Below are positions 34,046 to 41,524 of a stretch of 64,000 bases of DNA, one piece after another. Numbering within the stretch: position 1 is the stretch's first letter; the number at the start of each line of letters is the position of its first letter. The stretch is from Betaproteobacteria bacterium (GTDB lineage: Bacteria > Pseudomonadota > Gammaproteobacteria > Burkholderiales > Rhodocyclaceae), in contig JADJLT010000001.1 in the NCBI GenBank assembly GCA_016709965.1, positions 186,001-250,000 on the forward strand, written 5' to 3'. Made by a program: the position numbers and the translations under genes. The notes below the pieces were generated by a model, which did not search any database, was not told the origin of the DNA, and was given only the letters and a program-made list of their open reading frames with translations.

Positions 34046-35005
34046 TCAGAATTCAAACAGGGCTGCGCCCCACGTAAAACCACCGCCAACCCCCTCAACC
34101 AGAACCTTCTGGCCAGGCTGAATGCGACCATCGCGTACCGCTTCGTCCAGCGCAAGCGGTACAGAAGCCGCGGAAGTATTGCCGTGGCGATCAACTGTAA
34201 CGATTACTTTATTGCGATCAATGCCAAGTTTCTTCCCGGTTGCTTCAATGATACGGATGTTGGCCTGATGTGGAATCAGCCAATCAACTTCAGTCGTTTG
34301 ACGCCCTACCATCTGACAGACTTCCTCGGCAACATCAGCCAGAACCCGTACGGCAAACTTGAAAACAGACTGTCCGTCCATGCGCAAGAATGGATCACCG
34401 GTCACCTGCCCACCGGAAATCTGACCAGGAACGTTCAAAATACCATTTTGGCTTCCATCGGCATGCATTGCCGTTGCCAGAATACCCGGCTTATCAGAAG
34501 CCTCCAAAACAACCGCGCCAGCCCCGTCGCCGAACAGTACGCATGTACCACGATCGTTCCAGTCGAGAATACGCGAAAAAACTTCGGCGCCAATTACCAG
34601 TGCTTTTTTATGGCTACCTGAATGGATAAATTTTTCAGCGATACCGAGTGCATAGGTAAAACCGGCGCAAACAGCCTGTACATCGAAGGCAGCTGCACCC
34701 TTGTTTCCCAACTTGGCCTGAATCAAACAGGCTGTACTTGGAAAAATAAAATCTGGCGTAGAGGTCGCAACTACGATCAGGTCGAGATCAGCAGCTGAAA
34801 CTCCAGCCATCTCGAGGGCTCGCTGAGCAGCAATCAAACCTAGTTCGCTTGATGTAGTACCAGCGTTTGCGAGGTGGCGATTACGAATTCCAGTGCGACT
34901 AACAATCCATTCATCATTGGTGTCAATACCACGTGCTGCCAGATCGCTGTTACTAACTGGATTGCCAGGAAGATAACTGCCGGTACCAGTAATTCGTGCG
35001 TACAT
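34046..35005 (-). CDS. fabH: 3-oxoacyl-ACP synthase III
   Basis: 319 residues; active-site Cys in DVQAVCAGFTYAL, His in WLIPHQANIRI, Asn in RHGNTSAASVPLAL. It starts fatty-acid synthesis from acetyl-CoA. Directly after plsX with no gap. Confidence 0.97.
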   Translation of the reverse strand: MYARITGTGSYLPGNPVSNSDLAARGIDTNDEWIVSRTGIRNRHLANAGTTSSELGLIAAQRALEMAGVSAADLDLIVVATSTPDFIFPSTACLIQAKLGNKGAAAFDVQAVCAGFTYALGIAEKFIHSGSHKKALVIGAEVFSRILDWNDRGTCVLFGDGAGAVVLEASDKPGILATAMHADGSQNGILNVPGQISGGQVTGDPFLRMDGQSVFKFAVRVLADVAEEVCQMVGRQTTEVDWLIPHQANIRIIEATGKKLGIDRNKVIVTVDRHGNTSAASVPLALDEAVRDGRIQPGQKVLVEGVGGGFTWGAALFEF

Positions 35006-36034
35006 TCAGATGCTCTCCAAGACCGCGATGGGGGCAGGCGTCATTTGCGCCAACCGACTGGTAATACGCTCTACAACACGGCTTTCAACAGCATCATAGG
35101 CACGTGAAATAGCGTTACCAAAGGCCAGCACATCGGCGGAACCATGACTCTTGACTGAGATACCCTTGAGTCCAAGAAGAATGGCTCCGTTGTAACGACG
35201 ATGATCAAAACGCCTTTTGAAATTATTGAGTACTGAAATCGCAATCAAGGCAGCAATCTTGGTCAGCCAGTTTCGCTTGAATTCACTCCGCAAAGAAGAA
35301 GCCAACATCTGGGCAAGCCCTTCGGAAGTCTTCAGCGCGACATTCCCGACGAATCCATCGCAAACGATCACGTCAGCGTCGCCTTTATAGATACCATCGC
35401 CTTCAACGTTGCCTATGAAATTAAGACCCGATGTTCGTAAAAGCCCTGCCGCTGCCTTGACGACTTCATTGCCTTTAATGTCTTCTTCACCAATATTCAG
35501 AATGCCGACGGTAGGCTGATCCTTGTGCTCCATAGCGGAGACAAGCATTGCGCCCATTATTCCAAATTGCAACAAATGCTCCGGCCCGCAATCGACATTG
35601 GCGCCCAAATCAAGCATGTGTGTGTGACCATTAACCGTAGGCAGTGGCGCACAAATCGCAGGCCTGTCAATCCCTGGCAACATCTTCAGGACGAACCGGG
35701 ATATTGCCATGAGCGCGCCCGTGTTGCCCGCAGACACACAGGCATCTGCATCACCAAGTTTGACTTGATTGATGGCAACGCGCATGGACGAATCTTTCTT
35801 GTTTCGCAAGGCGAGCGCAGGCGACTCATCCATGCCAACAACCTCAGAGGCGTGAACGAGACGAATACGGGAATCGCTGGCATGGGTAGCGAGCAATGGC
35901 CGCAAAACATCTTCTTGACCAACCAGAAGAAGATTCGCTGACGGATGCTCCGCAAGGAACTGAATGGCCGCAGGAACCGTCACAGACGGACCGTGGTCAC
36001 CCCCCATGCAATCAATGGCAATGCGGGTTGTCAT
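35006..36034 (-). CDS. plsX: Phosphate acyltransferase PlsX
   Basis: 342 residues beginning TRIAIDCMGGDHGP, with SAGNTGALM and the C-terminal LLGLKGISVKSHGSAD. It makes acyl-phosphate for phospholipid synthesis. First of the lipid genes after rpmF; a hairpin separates the two. Confidence 0.96.
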   Translation of the reverse strand: MTTRIAIDCMGGDHGPSVTVPAAIQFLAEHPSANLLLVGQEDVLRPLLATHASDSRIRLVHASEVVGMDESPALALRNKKDSSMRVAINQVKLGDADACVSAGNTGALMAISRFVLKMLPGIDRPAICAPLPTVNGHTHMLDLGANVDCGPEHLLQFGIMGAMLVSAMEHKDQPTVGILNIGEEDIKGNEVVKAAAGLLRTSGLNFIGNVEGDGIYKGDADVIVCDGFVGNVALKTSEGLAQMLASSLRSEFKRNWLTKIAALIAISVLNNFKRRFDHRRYNGAILLGLKGISVKSHGSADVLAFGNAISRAYDAVESRVVERITSRLAQMTPAPIAVLESI

Positions 36035-36040
36035 GGCAAA

Positions 36041-36077
36041 ATAAAAGGCAGGCAGTTCACAAAGAACTGCCTGCCCT
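36041..36077 (-). terminator. Hairpin terminator or attenuator between rpmF and plsX
   Basis: A perfect 12-bp stem (36047-36058 with 36064-36075) and, on the minus strand, TTTTAT after it. It probably ends part of the rpmF transcripts and lowers plsX-fab read-through. Confidence 0.7.
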
Positions 36078-36088
36078 TCATTGAACGA

Positions 36089-36268
36089 TTACTCGCCCTT
36101 GCCCTTGACGACTTTTTTACCGCGATAGAAACCCGCCGGGGAAATATGGTGACGCAAATGCGCCTCACCCGTGGTCGGTTCGACGGCAAGCGGCGGAGCG
36201 CTCAGGAAGTCATGTGCACGGTGCATGCCACGCTTGGACGGGGACTTTTTGTTCTGTTGAACGGCCAT
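36089..36268 (-). CDS. rpmF: 50S ribosomal protein L32
   Basis: 59 residues: MAVQQNKKSPSKRGMHRAHD at the start, GEAHLRHHISPAGFYRGKKV at the end. The zinc-ribbon cysteines found in some L32 proteins are absent, as in most betaproteobacteria. Located between yceD and plsX as in most of the class. Confidence 0.97.
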   Translation of the reverse strand: MAVQQNKKSPSKRGMHRAHDFLSAPPLAVEPTTGEAHLRHHISPAGFYRGKKVVKGKGE

Positions 36269-36286
36269 TTTATTACTCCAAAAAAA

Positions 36287-36775
36287 TCAGTTCGGTTTAC
36301 CTTGTAGCCCGGACAATTTCGCAAACGGATTGATCCGCTCACCAGCATCGGCCGCGCCAGGTAAACCACATTTTTCGTGCCGTGGCGCTACTGGCAAGGC
36401 GAGGAGGATTTCATCCTCAACTAACTCAACCACATCCAGTTCGCGCTCCACCGGCAGGAAATCCCGGGTGTCGTCTTCCAGTTCGTCTTGCGACAATTCG
36501 GCACCAGCAGGAACAAGTTCCAGCAAGCAATCGACGTCAAGATCAAAAGGTACAGCTTCCAGGCAGCGCTGACAGGCCAGCGGGAGCAAACCCGAAACCT
36601 CCAGATGCAGCATCGGCTCGCCGCCGTCACCCTTGAACCCCTCAAGACGGTAAACTACCTCTCCATCTTGACCCACCAGCAGATCATGCAGGCGATCGAG
36701 GCCCGAAATAGCCAGCGTTCCATCAAGAACACGACCATCTCTGGCAAATGCGAAAGCGTCAGAAATCCTTTTCAA
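36287..36775 (-). CDS. YceD/DUF177 family protein (23S rRNA accumulation)
   Basis: 162 residues from a TTG at 36775 with AGGTC upstream; the frame is open to 36838 but lacks a better start. The family core LACQRCLEAVPFDLD and the acidic end VELVEDEILLALPV are present. YceD is needed for normal 23S rRNA levels and is co-transcribed with rpmF. Start uncertain. Confidence 0.85.
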   Translation of the reverse strand: MKRISDAFAFARDGRVLDGTLAISGLDRLHDLLVGQDGEVVYRLEGFKGDGGEPMLHLEVSGLLPLACQRCLEAVPFDLDVDCLLELVPAGAELSQDELEDDTRDFLPVERELDVVELVEDEILLALPVAPRHEKCGLPGAADAGERINPFAKLSGLQGKPN

Positions 36776-36887
36776 TCTTGACCTGTTGCGACTTAAACAT
36801 TGAATGATATTATTTTTGGCTTTCCAAGTCAAAAACAAAGTGCTGCTTCAAGTATTCATCGCAACGCTTTGTTGTAAAGAGTCTTTC

Positions 36888-37469
36888 ATGCCGCAAAACC
36901 TTATTCTTGCATCAACCTCACCATTTCGCCGCGAACTGCTTGGTCGCCTCGGCCTTCCCTTTGAAGTTGCCAATCCTAAAACTGACGAAACCCCCTTGCC
37001 CGGCGAGACACCAGAGAACTTAGCCTTGAGGCTATCCGAAGCCAAAGCCAGAGCGATTGCACGACTCCACCCCGACGCACTGATTATTGGAAGCGATCAA
37101 GTTGCTACGGTCGACGGCAAAATATTCGGAAAACCAGGAACTCATGAACGAGCCATTGCGCAATTGCGCGCACTATCAGGAAAGGCCGTGAATTTTTTTA
37201 CAGGCATATGCTTGCTCAACACGAAAACTGATTCAGCCGAAGTTCGCGGGGTACCGATGGTAGTGACCTTCAGAAACCTGAGCGACCAGGAGATTGAGAA
37301 CTACCTGCGGCGCGAACCTGCCTACAACTGCGCCGGATCGGCAAAATCTGAAGGATTAGGAATCGCCCTGCTCAGCAGCATGCGTGGCGATGATCCCAAC
37401 GCGTTGATCGGACTGCCGTTGATTGCGTTATGCGAAATGTTGCGTAATCAAGGCGTGGCGGTTATCTGA
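36888..37469 (+). CDS. Maf-family nucleotide pyrophosphatase (YceF type)
   Basis: 193 residues from ATG 36888: LILASTSPFRRELLGRLGLPF, GSDQVATVDG (catalytic Asp) and NCAGSAKSEGLG. The SPFRRELL text points to the YceF (m7GTP) branch rather than the dTTP/UTP branch. It hydrolyses modified nucleotides. Its stop overlaps the next start (ATCTGATG). Confidence 0.9.
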   Translation: MPQNLILASTSPFRRELLGRLGLPFEVANPKTDETPLPGETPENLALRLSEAKARAIARLHPDALIIGSDQVATVDGKIFGKPGTHERAIAQLRALSGKAVNFFTGICLLNTKTDSAEVRGVPMVVTFRNLSDQEIENYLRREPAYNCAGSAKSEGLGIALLSSMRGDDPNALIGLPLIALCEMLRNQGVAVI

Positions 37470-38176
37470 TGGCGGGAACCCTCTACCTGATACCCGTACC
37501 GCTCGGCCCCACAGCACCACAGGCGTCGTTACCCAGCAACGTACTGGCTGTTATCAGACCACTTACCCATTTTGTCGTGGAACAAGCCAAGACAGCGCGC
37601 GCATTCCTGAAAGTAGCCGGAACCGATGCCCCACTGCAGTCATTGCTACTTGAGGAGTTAAACGAGCATACCAAAGATAGCGCCCTAGATCGCCTGCTGG
37701 AACCCTTACGCGCCGGACACGATGTCGGCCTGCTTTCGGAAGCGGGCTGCCCAGCCGTCGCTGATCCTGGCGCAAATCTGGTGGCATTGGCACAGAAAGA
37801 AAATATCCGAGTAGTACCGTTGATCGGCCCCTCTTCTTTGCTGTTGGCCCTCATGGCTTCCGGACTGAATGGCCAAAGATTTGCCTTTCAGGGCTATCTG
37901 CCCACCAAGGAAGCGGATCGATCAAAGGCACTCCGCGACTTGGAGAGCGAATCAAGAAAGCGCCAGCAAACCCAGCTTTTCATCGAAACCCCGTACCGCA
38001 ATCGCGCCATGTTCGATACCATTCTGCAGGCATGCCAGCCCACAACAAGGATGACCGTGGCTACCGACCTGACGCTGCCCACAGAATCAGTATTGACCCG
38101 GACAATCCTGGCCTGGAAAAAACAAACACCACCCGAAATCGAGCGGCGTCCGACGGTCTTCCTACTGCTTGCCTAG
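37469..38176 (+). CDS. RsmI-like SAM-dependent methyltransferase
   Basis: 235 residues of the tetrapyrrole-methylase fold: LYLIPVPLG, GLLSEAGCPAVADPG, VPLIGPSSLLLALMASGLNGQRFAFQGYLP. This is the RsmI-like paralogue often next to maf in betaproteobacteria. RsmI itself methylates 16S rRNA C1402; the substrate of the paralogue is unknown to me. Confidence 0.85.
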   Translation: MAGTLYLIPVPLGPTAPQASLPSNVLAVIRPLTHFVVEQAKTARAFLKVAGTDAPLQSLLLEELNEHTKDSALDRLLEPLRAGHDVGLLSEAGCPAVADPGANLVALAQKENIRVVPLIGPSSLLLALMASGLNGQRFAFQGYLPTKEADRSKALRDLESESRKRQQTQLFIETPYRNRAMFDTILQACQPTTRMTVATDLTLPTESVLTRTILAWKKQTPPEIERRPTVFLLLA

Positions 38177-38179
38177 GCT

Positions 38180-39142
38180 TTAGTTAAGACGAACCCCTTG
38201 GGCGCTTTCGGAAAACCCCTTCCAAAAACCCGCAAACGTACTGGCGCCAAGGCGCTTGGCAAAGCGCTCGGCAATATTGTCTTTGACCGAATAATCAAGC
38301 ACCTTTTCAGCCTTGATCACATCCCTGGCAACTGAGTCCACGCTGCCAAAATCATCAGCCAAGCCCATCTGAACGCTTTGGGCCCCCGTCCACATCAGAC
38401 CGGAGAACATTTCCGGCGTTTCCTTGAGCCGCTTGCCGCGGCCGGCTTTGACCACATTGATGAACTGTTGATGAATGTCATTAAGCAACGTTTGCGCATG
38501 GGCCTTGTGCTGCGGCGCTTGCGGGGAAAATGGATCAAGGAATCCCTTGTTGTCCCCGGCGGTCAGCAGGCGGCGCTCGACACCCACTTTATCCATCACA
38601 CCCGTAAAGCCGAAACCATCCATCAAAACGCCAATTGAGCCAACGATACTGGCCTTATTGACGTAGATTTTATCGGCTGCAGCAGCCACAAAATAACCAC
38701 CTGACGCGCACATGTCTTCAACCACCGCGTAGAGCAACTTGTCAGGATACTTGTTTCGCAAACGACGAATTTCGTCATTAATGATCCCGGCCTGAACCGG
38801 GCTTCCGCCAGGGCTATTGATACGCAGAATGACCCCTGCGACATTTTTTTCCTCAAAAGCACTATTCAGGGCAGCGACGAGATTTTCGGCATTGGCTTCA
38901 CCTTTGGCTTCGATAACGCCGGTCAGATTGACCATTGCGGTATGGCGCTCCTGATGCTCACCGGTACTACCCCAATCGACAACCGCAAATAACACTACCA
39001 GCAAATAAATAAATCCAAGCGCTTTGAATGCTATCCCCCAGCGACGTCTAGCCCGCTGCTCATCAAGGGCGGCAAACACCAGTTTTTCGAGGGTTTTCCG
39101 CTCCCAGGCAGAATCTTTATTGGGAATTTCGGGGTTATCCAT
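38180..39142 (-). CDS. sppA: S49 family signal-peptide peptidase
   Basis: 320 residues with one N-terminal membrane helix (about 42-60), then ILRINSPGGSPVQAG, the catalytic Ser in MCASGGYFVAAAADKIY and the following VGSIGVLMDGFGF. Single-domain type, about half the E. coli SppA size. It degrades leftover signal peptides. Overlaps the Rieske gene upstream by eight bases. Confidence 0.9.
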   Translation of the reverse strand: MDNPEIPNKDSAWERKTLEKLVFAALDEQRARRRWGIAFKALGFIYLLVVLFAVVDWGSTGEHQERHTAMVNLTGVIEAKGEANAENLVAALNSAFEEKNVAGVILRINSPGGSPVQAGIINDEIRRLRNKYPDKLLYAVVEDMCASGGYFVAAAADKIYVNKASIVGSIGVLMDGFGFTGVMDKVGVERRLLTAGDNKGFLDPFSPQAPQHKAHAQTLLNDIHQQFINVVKAGRGKRLKETPEMFSGLMWTGAQSVQMGLADDFGSVDSVARDVIKAEKVLDYSVKDNIAERFAKRLGASTFAGFWKGFSESAQGVRLN

Positions 39143-39494
39143 AATTAGTTTCTTGCTCTAAAAAAATCTGTCCATCAATCTCTTGCACACGCAGAGGCTT
39201 CAACCCTTTTCCCTGGCATCTCCCACCGAGACATCTACCTGATTCTGGAGCATAAAGCGCGCCATGAATCGAGCAAATCAAGTATAGCTTGGAATCATCG
39301 AAGAATTCGCCGGGCTGCCAGTCGAGTTCAGCGGGAACGTGGCCACACTCATTGACGTAGGCATGAACAATCCCCTGAAAACGGATGACAAAAGCGGGAA
39401 TCTCTCGTCCATATCGACTGACTGTAAAACGAACGCCCTTACCCGCCTCGACAACCTCCCGGGCGGGGCAAATCAGCCGAAATCCCGTAGCCAT
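39135..39494 (-). CDS. Rieske [2Fe-2S] protein
   Basis: 119 residues with the cluster ligands CGHVP and CSIHGALY, in the Rieske ferredoxin layout, but CGH replaces the usual CxH spacing text and should be checked. It lacks a catalytic partner nearby. It is coupled to the HAD gene upstream (overlap 22 bases) and sppA downstream in a conserved betaproteobacterial operon. Confidence 0.82.
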   Translation of the reverse strand: MATGFRLICPAREVVEAGKGVRFTVSRYGREIPAFVIRFQGIVHAYVNECGHVPAELDWQPGEFFDDSKLYLICSIHGALYAPESGRCLGGRCQGKGLKPLRVQEIDGQIFLEQETNYG

Positions 39495-40123
39495 TTATCA
39501 AGTTCTAGAACACTATTCAGGCAAACAACCGGTTGGCACGCCAGCAAATGCTCGTGCGGATGGGCACCATAAGTTACCGCCAAGCCATCAACACCAGCGT
39601 TGCTCGCCATCAATAGATCATGAGAGGTATCACCGATCATCACAGTCGTCCCGACAGTTACCCCGAACTCAGCCATCAGTTCCTCAAGCATCTGTGGATG
39701 TGGCTTCGAGTGACACTCATCGGCACAACGCGATGCCTGGAAAAAGCGACGCAAACCTGAATGGTCAAACGCTCGCTCCAGACCCTGACGGCTCTTACCG
39801 GTAGCCACTGCCAACAAATGTCCGGAAGAAGCCAAACGCTCCAACATATCCGGAACGCCGTCAAACAATTTGAGCGTTTGGTCACCCGCCAGATAATGGT
39901 GGCGATATCGCTCAATCATGGCCTGATAGTTATCCGGCTTCAATTCAGGGACCGCATGGCGAAGTGCGTCAGCCAAACCGAGGCCGATGACATGGCGCGC
40001 ACGTGCATCGTCCGGAATCGGCAAATCAAGATCAAGGCATGACGACTGAATGGCGCGAACAATGGCACCAGCCGAATCAAGCAGCGTTCCATCCCAGTCG
40101 AAGACAACCAGTTCGTATTTCAT
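39473..40123 (-). CDS. HAD-family phosphatase (Gph-like)
   Basis: 216 residues: FDWDGTLLDSAG (Asp nucleophile pair), LAVATGKSRQGL, and MIGDTSHDLLMASNAGV. Similar to phosphoglycolate phosphatases, substrate not certain. Overlaps rluC by ATGA. Confidence 0.88.
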   Translation of the reverse strand: MKYELVVFDWDGTLLDSAGAIVRAIQSSCLDLDLPIPDDARARHVIGLGLADALRHAVPELKPDNYQAMIERYRHHYLAGDQTLKLFDGVPDMLERLASSGHLLAVATGKSRQGLERAFDHSGLRRFFQASRCADECHSKPHPQMLEELMAEFGVTVGTTVMIGDTSHDLLMASNAGVDGLAVTYGAHPHEHLLACQPVVCLNSVLELDKWLRDFG

Positions 40124-41124
40124 GTATTGCCCAATATCTGGTCCATATTTTCAGATTTGAATTCCTGCTCTTTTTTCCGGTTGACCGCAGCAATGTATCC
40201 ACCCAGGCTATCGGGCAGCGGAGCAATGCACTCCAACGGCGCAGCAGTCAGCGGATGCCGAAAAGCCATACGCCAGGCATGCAGCGCCATGCGCTTCAGT
40301 CCATCACGCTTGAGATTCTTGTTGAGCGAGAAATCGCCATACTTCTCGTCACCCAGAATGGGGAACCCCAGATGCGCCAGGTGGACCCGAATCTGATGCG
40401 TCCGCCCGGTTTTCAACTGCGCCTCAAGCAAACTCATATCCGGCCAACGAGCCAGCAAACGAAATATCGTGTGCGACGCCTTCCCTTGCGGATCCACAGA
40501 AACGCGGCGCTCCCCGCCATCGGTGAGGTATTTGTGGAGTGGCAGTTTGACGTGCTGGGCCAGGTTCATCCAGCGCCCCTTGACCAGCACAAGATAACGT
40601 TTATCCGCTCCGGCGCCATGCTCTCGAAACATGTCGTGCAATGCCGTCAGGGCCAGTCGCTTTTTGCCGACCAGCAGGACACCAGAGGTTTCCCGATCCA
40701 GTCGATGCGCCAATTCAAGAAACTTTGCCTGCGGTCGCTGCCGGCGCAATGCCTCTATGACACCGAAGCTGACCCCGCTACCGCCATGCACCGCGATACC
40801 CTCAGGCTTGTCGATCACCAGCATTGCCTCGTCTTCGTAGATGATCGGCAGATCAACCCGCTCCTTGGCGGCCTCGTCGACCTCATTTTGCGGACGCTCG
40901 GCAATCCGGATCGGCGGAATACGAACATTATCACCAACCCTGAGACGGTAAGTGGCATCCACCCGACCACTATTCACCCGCACTTCGCCACTACGCAAAA
41001 TCCGGTAAATATGGCTCTTCGGAACACCCTTGCAACGTCGAATCAAAAAGTTGTCAAGACGCTGCCCGATTTCCTCTTCGCCGATCACGGCATGTGTGAC
41101 TGAATTGTTACCTACCACGGTCAT
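40120..41124 (-). CDS. rluC: 23S rRNA pseudouridine synthase RluC
   Basis: 334 residues from the ATG giving MTVVGNNSVTHAVIG; an upstream extension to 41220 is atypical. N-terminal S4 domain (QRLDNFLIRRCKGVPKSHIYRILRSGEVRVN), catalytic HRLDRETSGVLLVGK, and TGRTHQIRVHLAHLGFPILGD. It modifies 23S rRNA at positions 955, 2504 and 2580 in E. coli. Divergent to rne, as in E. coli. Confidence 0.95.
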   Translation of the reverse strand: MTVVGNNSVTHAVIGEEEIGQRLDNFLIRRCKGVPKSHIYRILRSGEVRVNSGRVDATYRLRVGDNVRIPPIRIAERPQNEVDEAAKERVDLPIIYEDEAMLVIDKPEGIAVHGGSGVSFGVIEALRRQRPQAKFLELAHRLDRETSGVLLVGKKRLALTALHDMFREHGAGADKRYLVLVKGRWMNLAQHVKLPLHKYLTDGGERRVSVDPQGKASHTIFRLLARWPDMSLLEAQLKTGRTHQIRVHLAHLGFPILGDEKYGDFSLNKNLKRDGLKRMALHAWRMAFRHPLTAAPLECIAPLPDSLGGYIAAVNRKKEQEFKSENMDQILGNT

Positions 41125-41524
41125 ATTTCTAATATACTGCCTGCGTTCTACGTCTCGGTTTGCAAGAGATGCCGAACCGTCAGACCGTTTGTGCCCTCGC
41201 GCTGAATGCGCGACCGCCAAGCGGCAGGCTCGAAAGTCTCACCTGTGCCAACTGCCCAGGCCAGACCAACGTAAAACGACTGGTTAAGTTCACTCACCAA
41301 AAGTAGTGATGTTAATGGATAAGCCCACTGTAAGCACGCACGGATTGCCCGTTGCAGGAATTTTCAGGTCGCGCATTTCAATAAAAAGCACGCGACCGTT
41401 TGTTGATCAGCACTTTCACCATCGCCTTTGCCCACCATTTATGACGCAACCCGAAAACTGAAACTGTCGCTGCCTGCCCGGGCGTTTCGTTGCAGCGTGT
41501 TGCTGTGCGCTGGAGCCGAAAATA
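41125..41524 (+). promoter_or_regulatory. rluC-rne divergent intergenic and long rne leader
   Basis: 400 bases without a gene. A TAATAT (41130-41135) with TTGTTA 19 bases upstream could be the rne promoter, leaving a leader near 390 bases. A 7-bp stem GGTCGCG/CGCGACC (41367-41373 with 41391-41397) is one of several foldable segments. In E. coli a long rne leader allows RNase E to control its own mRNA; the same is likely here by analogy. Confidence 0.5.

Noticed and set aside
40003..41103. 366-codon plus-strand frame opposite rluC
   Set aside because: Exact shadow of rluC; composition rich in His, Gln and Arg as expected of a reverse frame.
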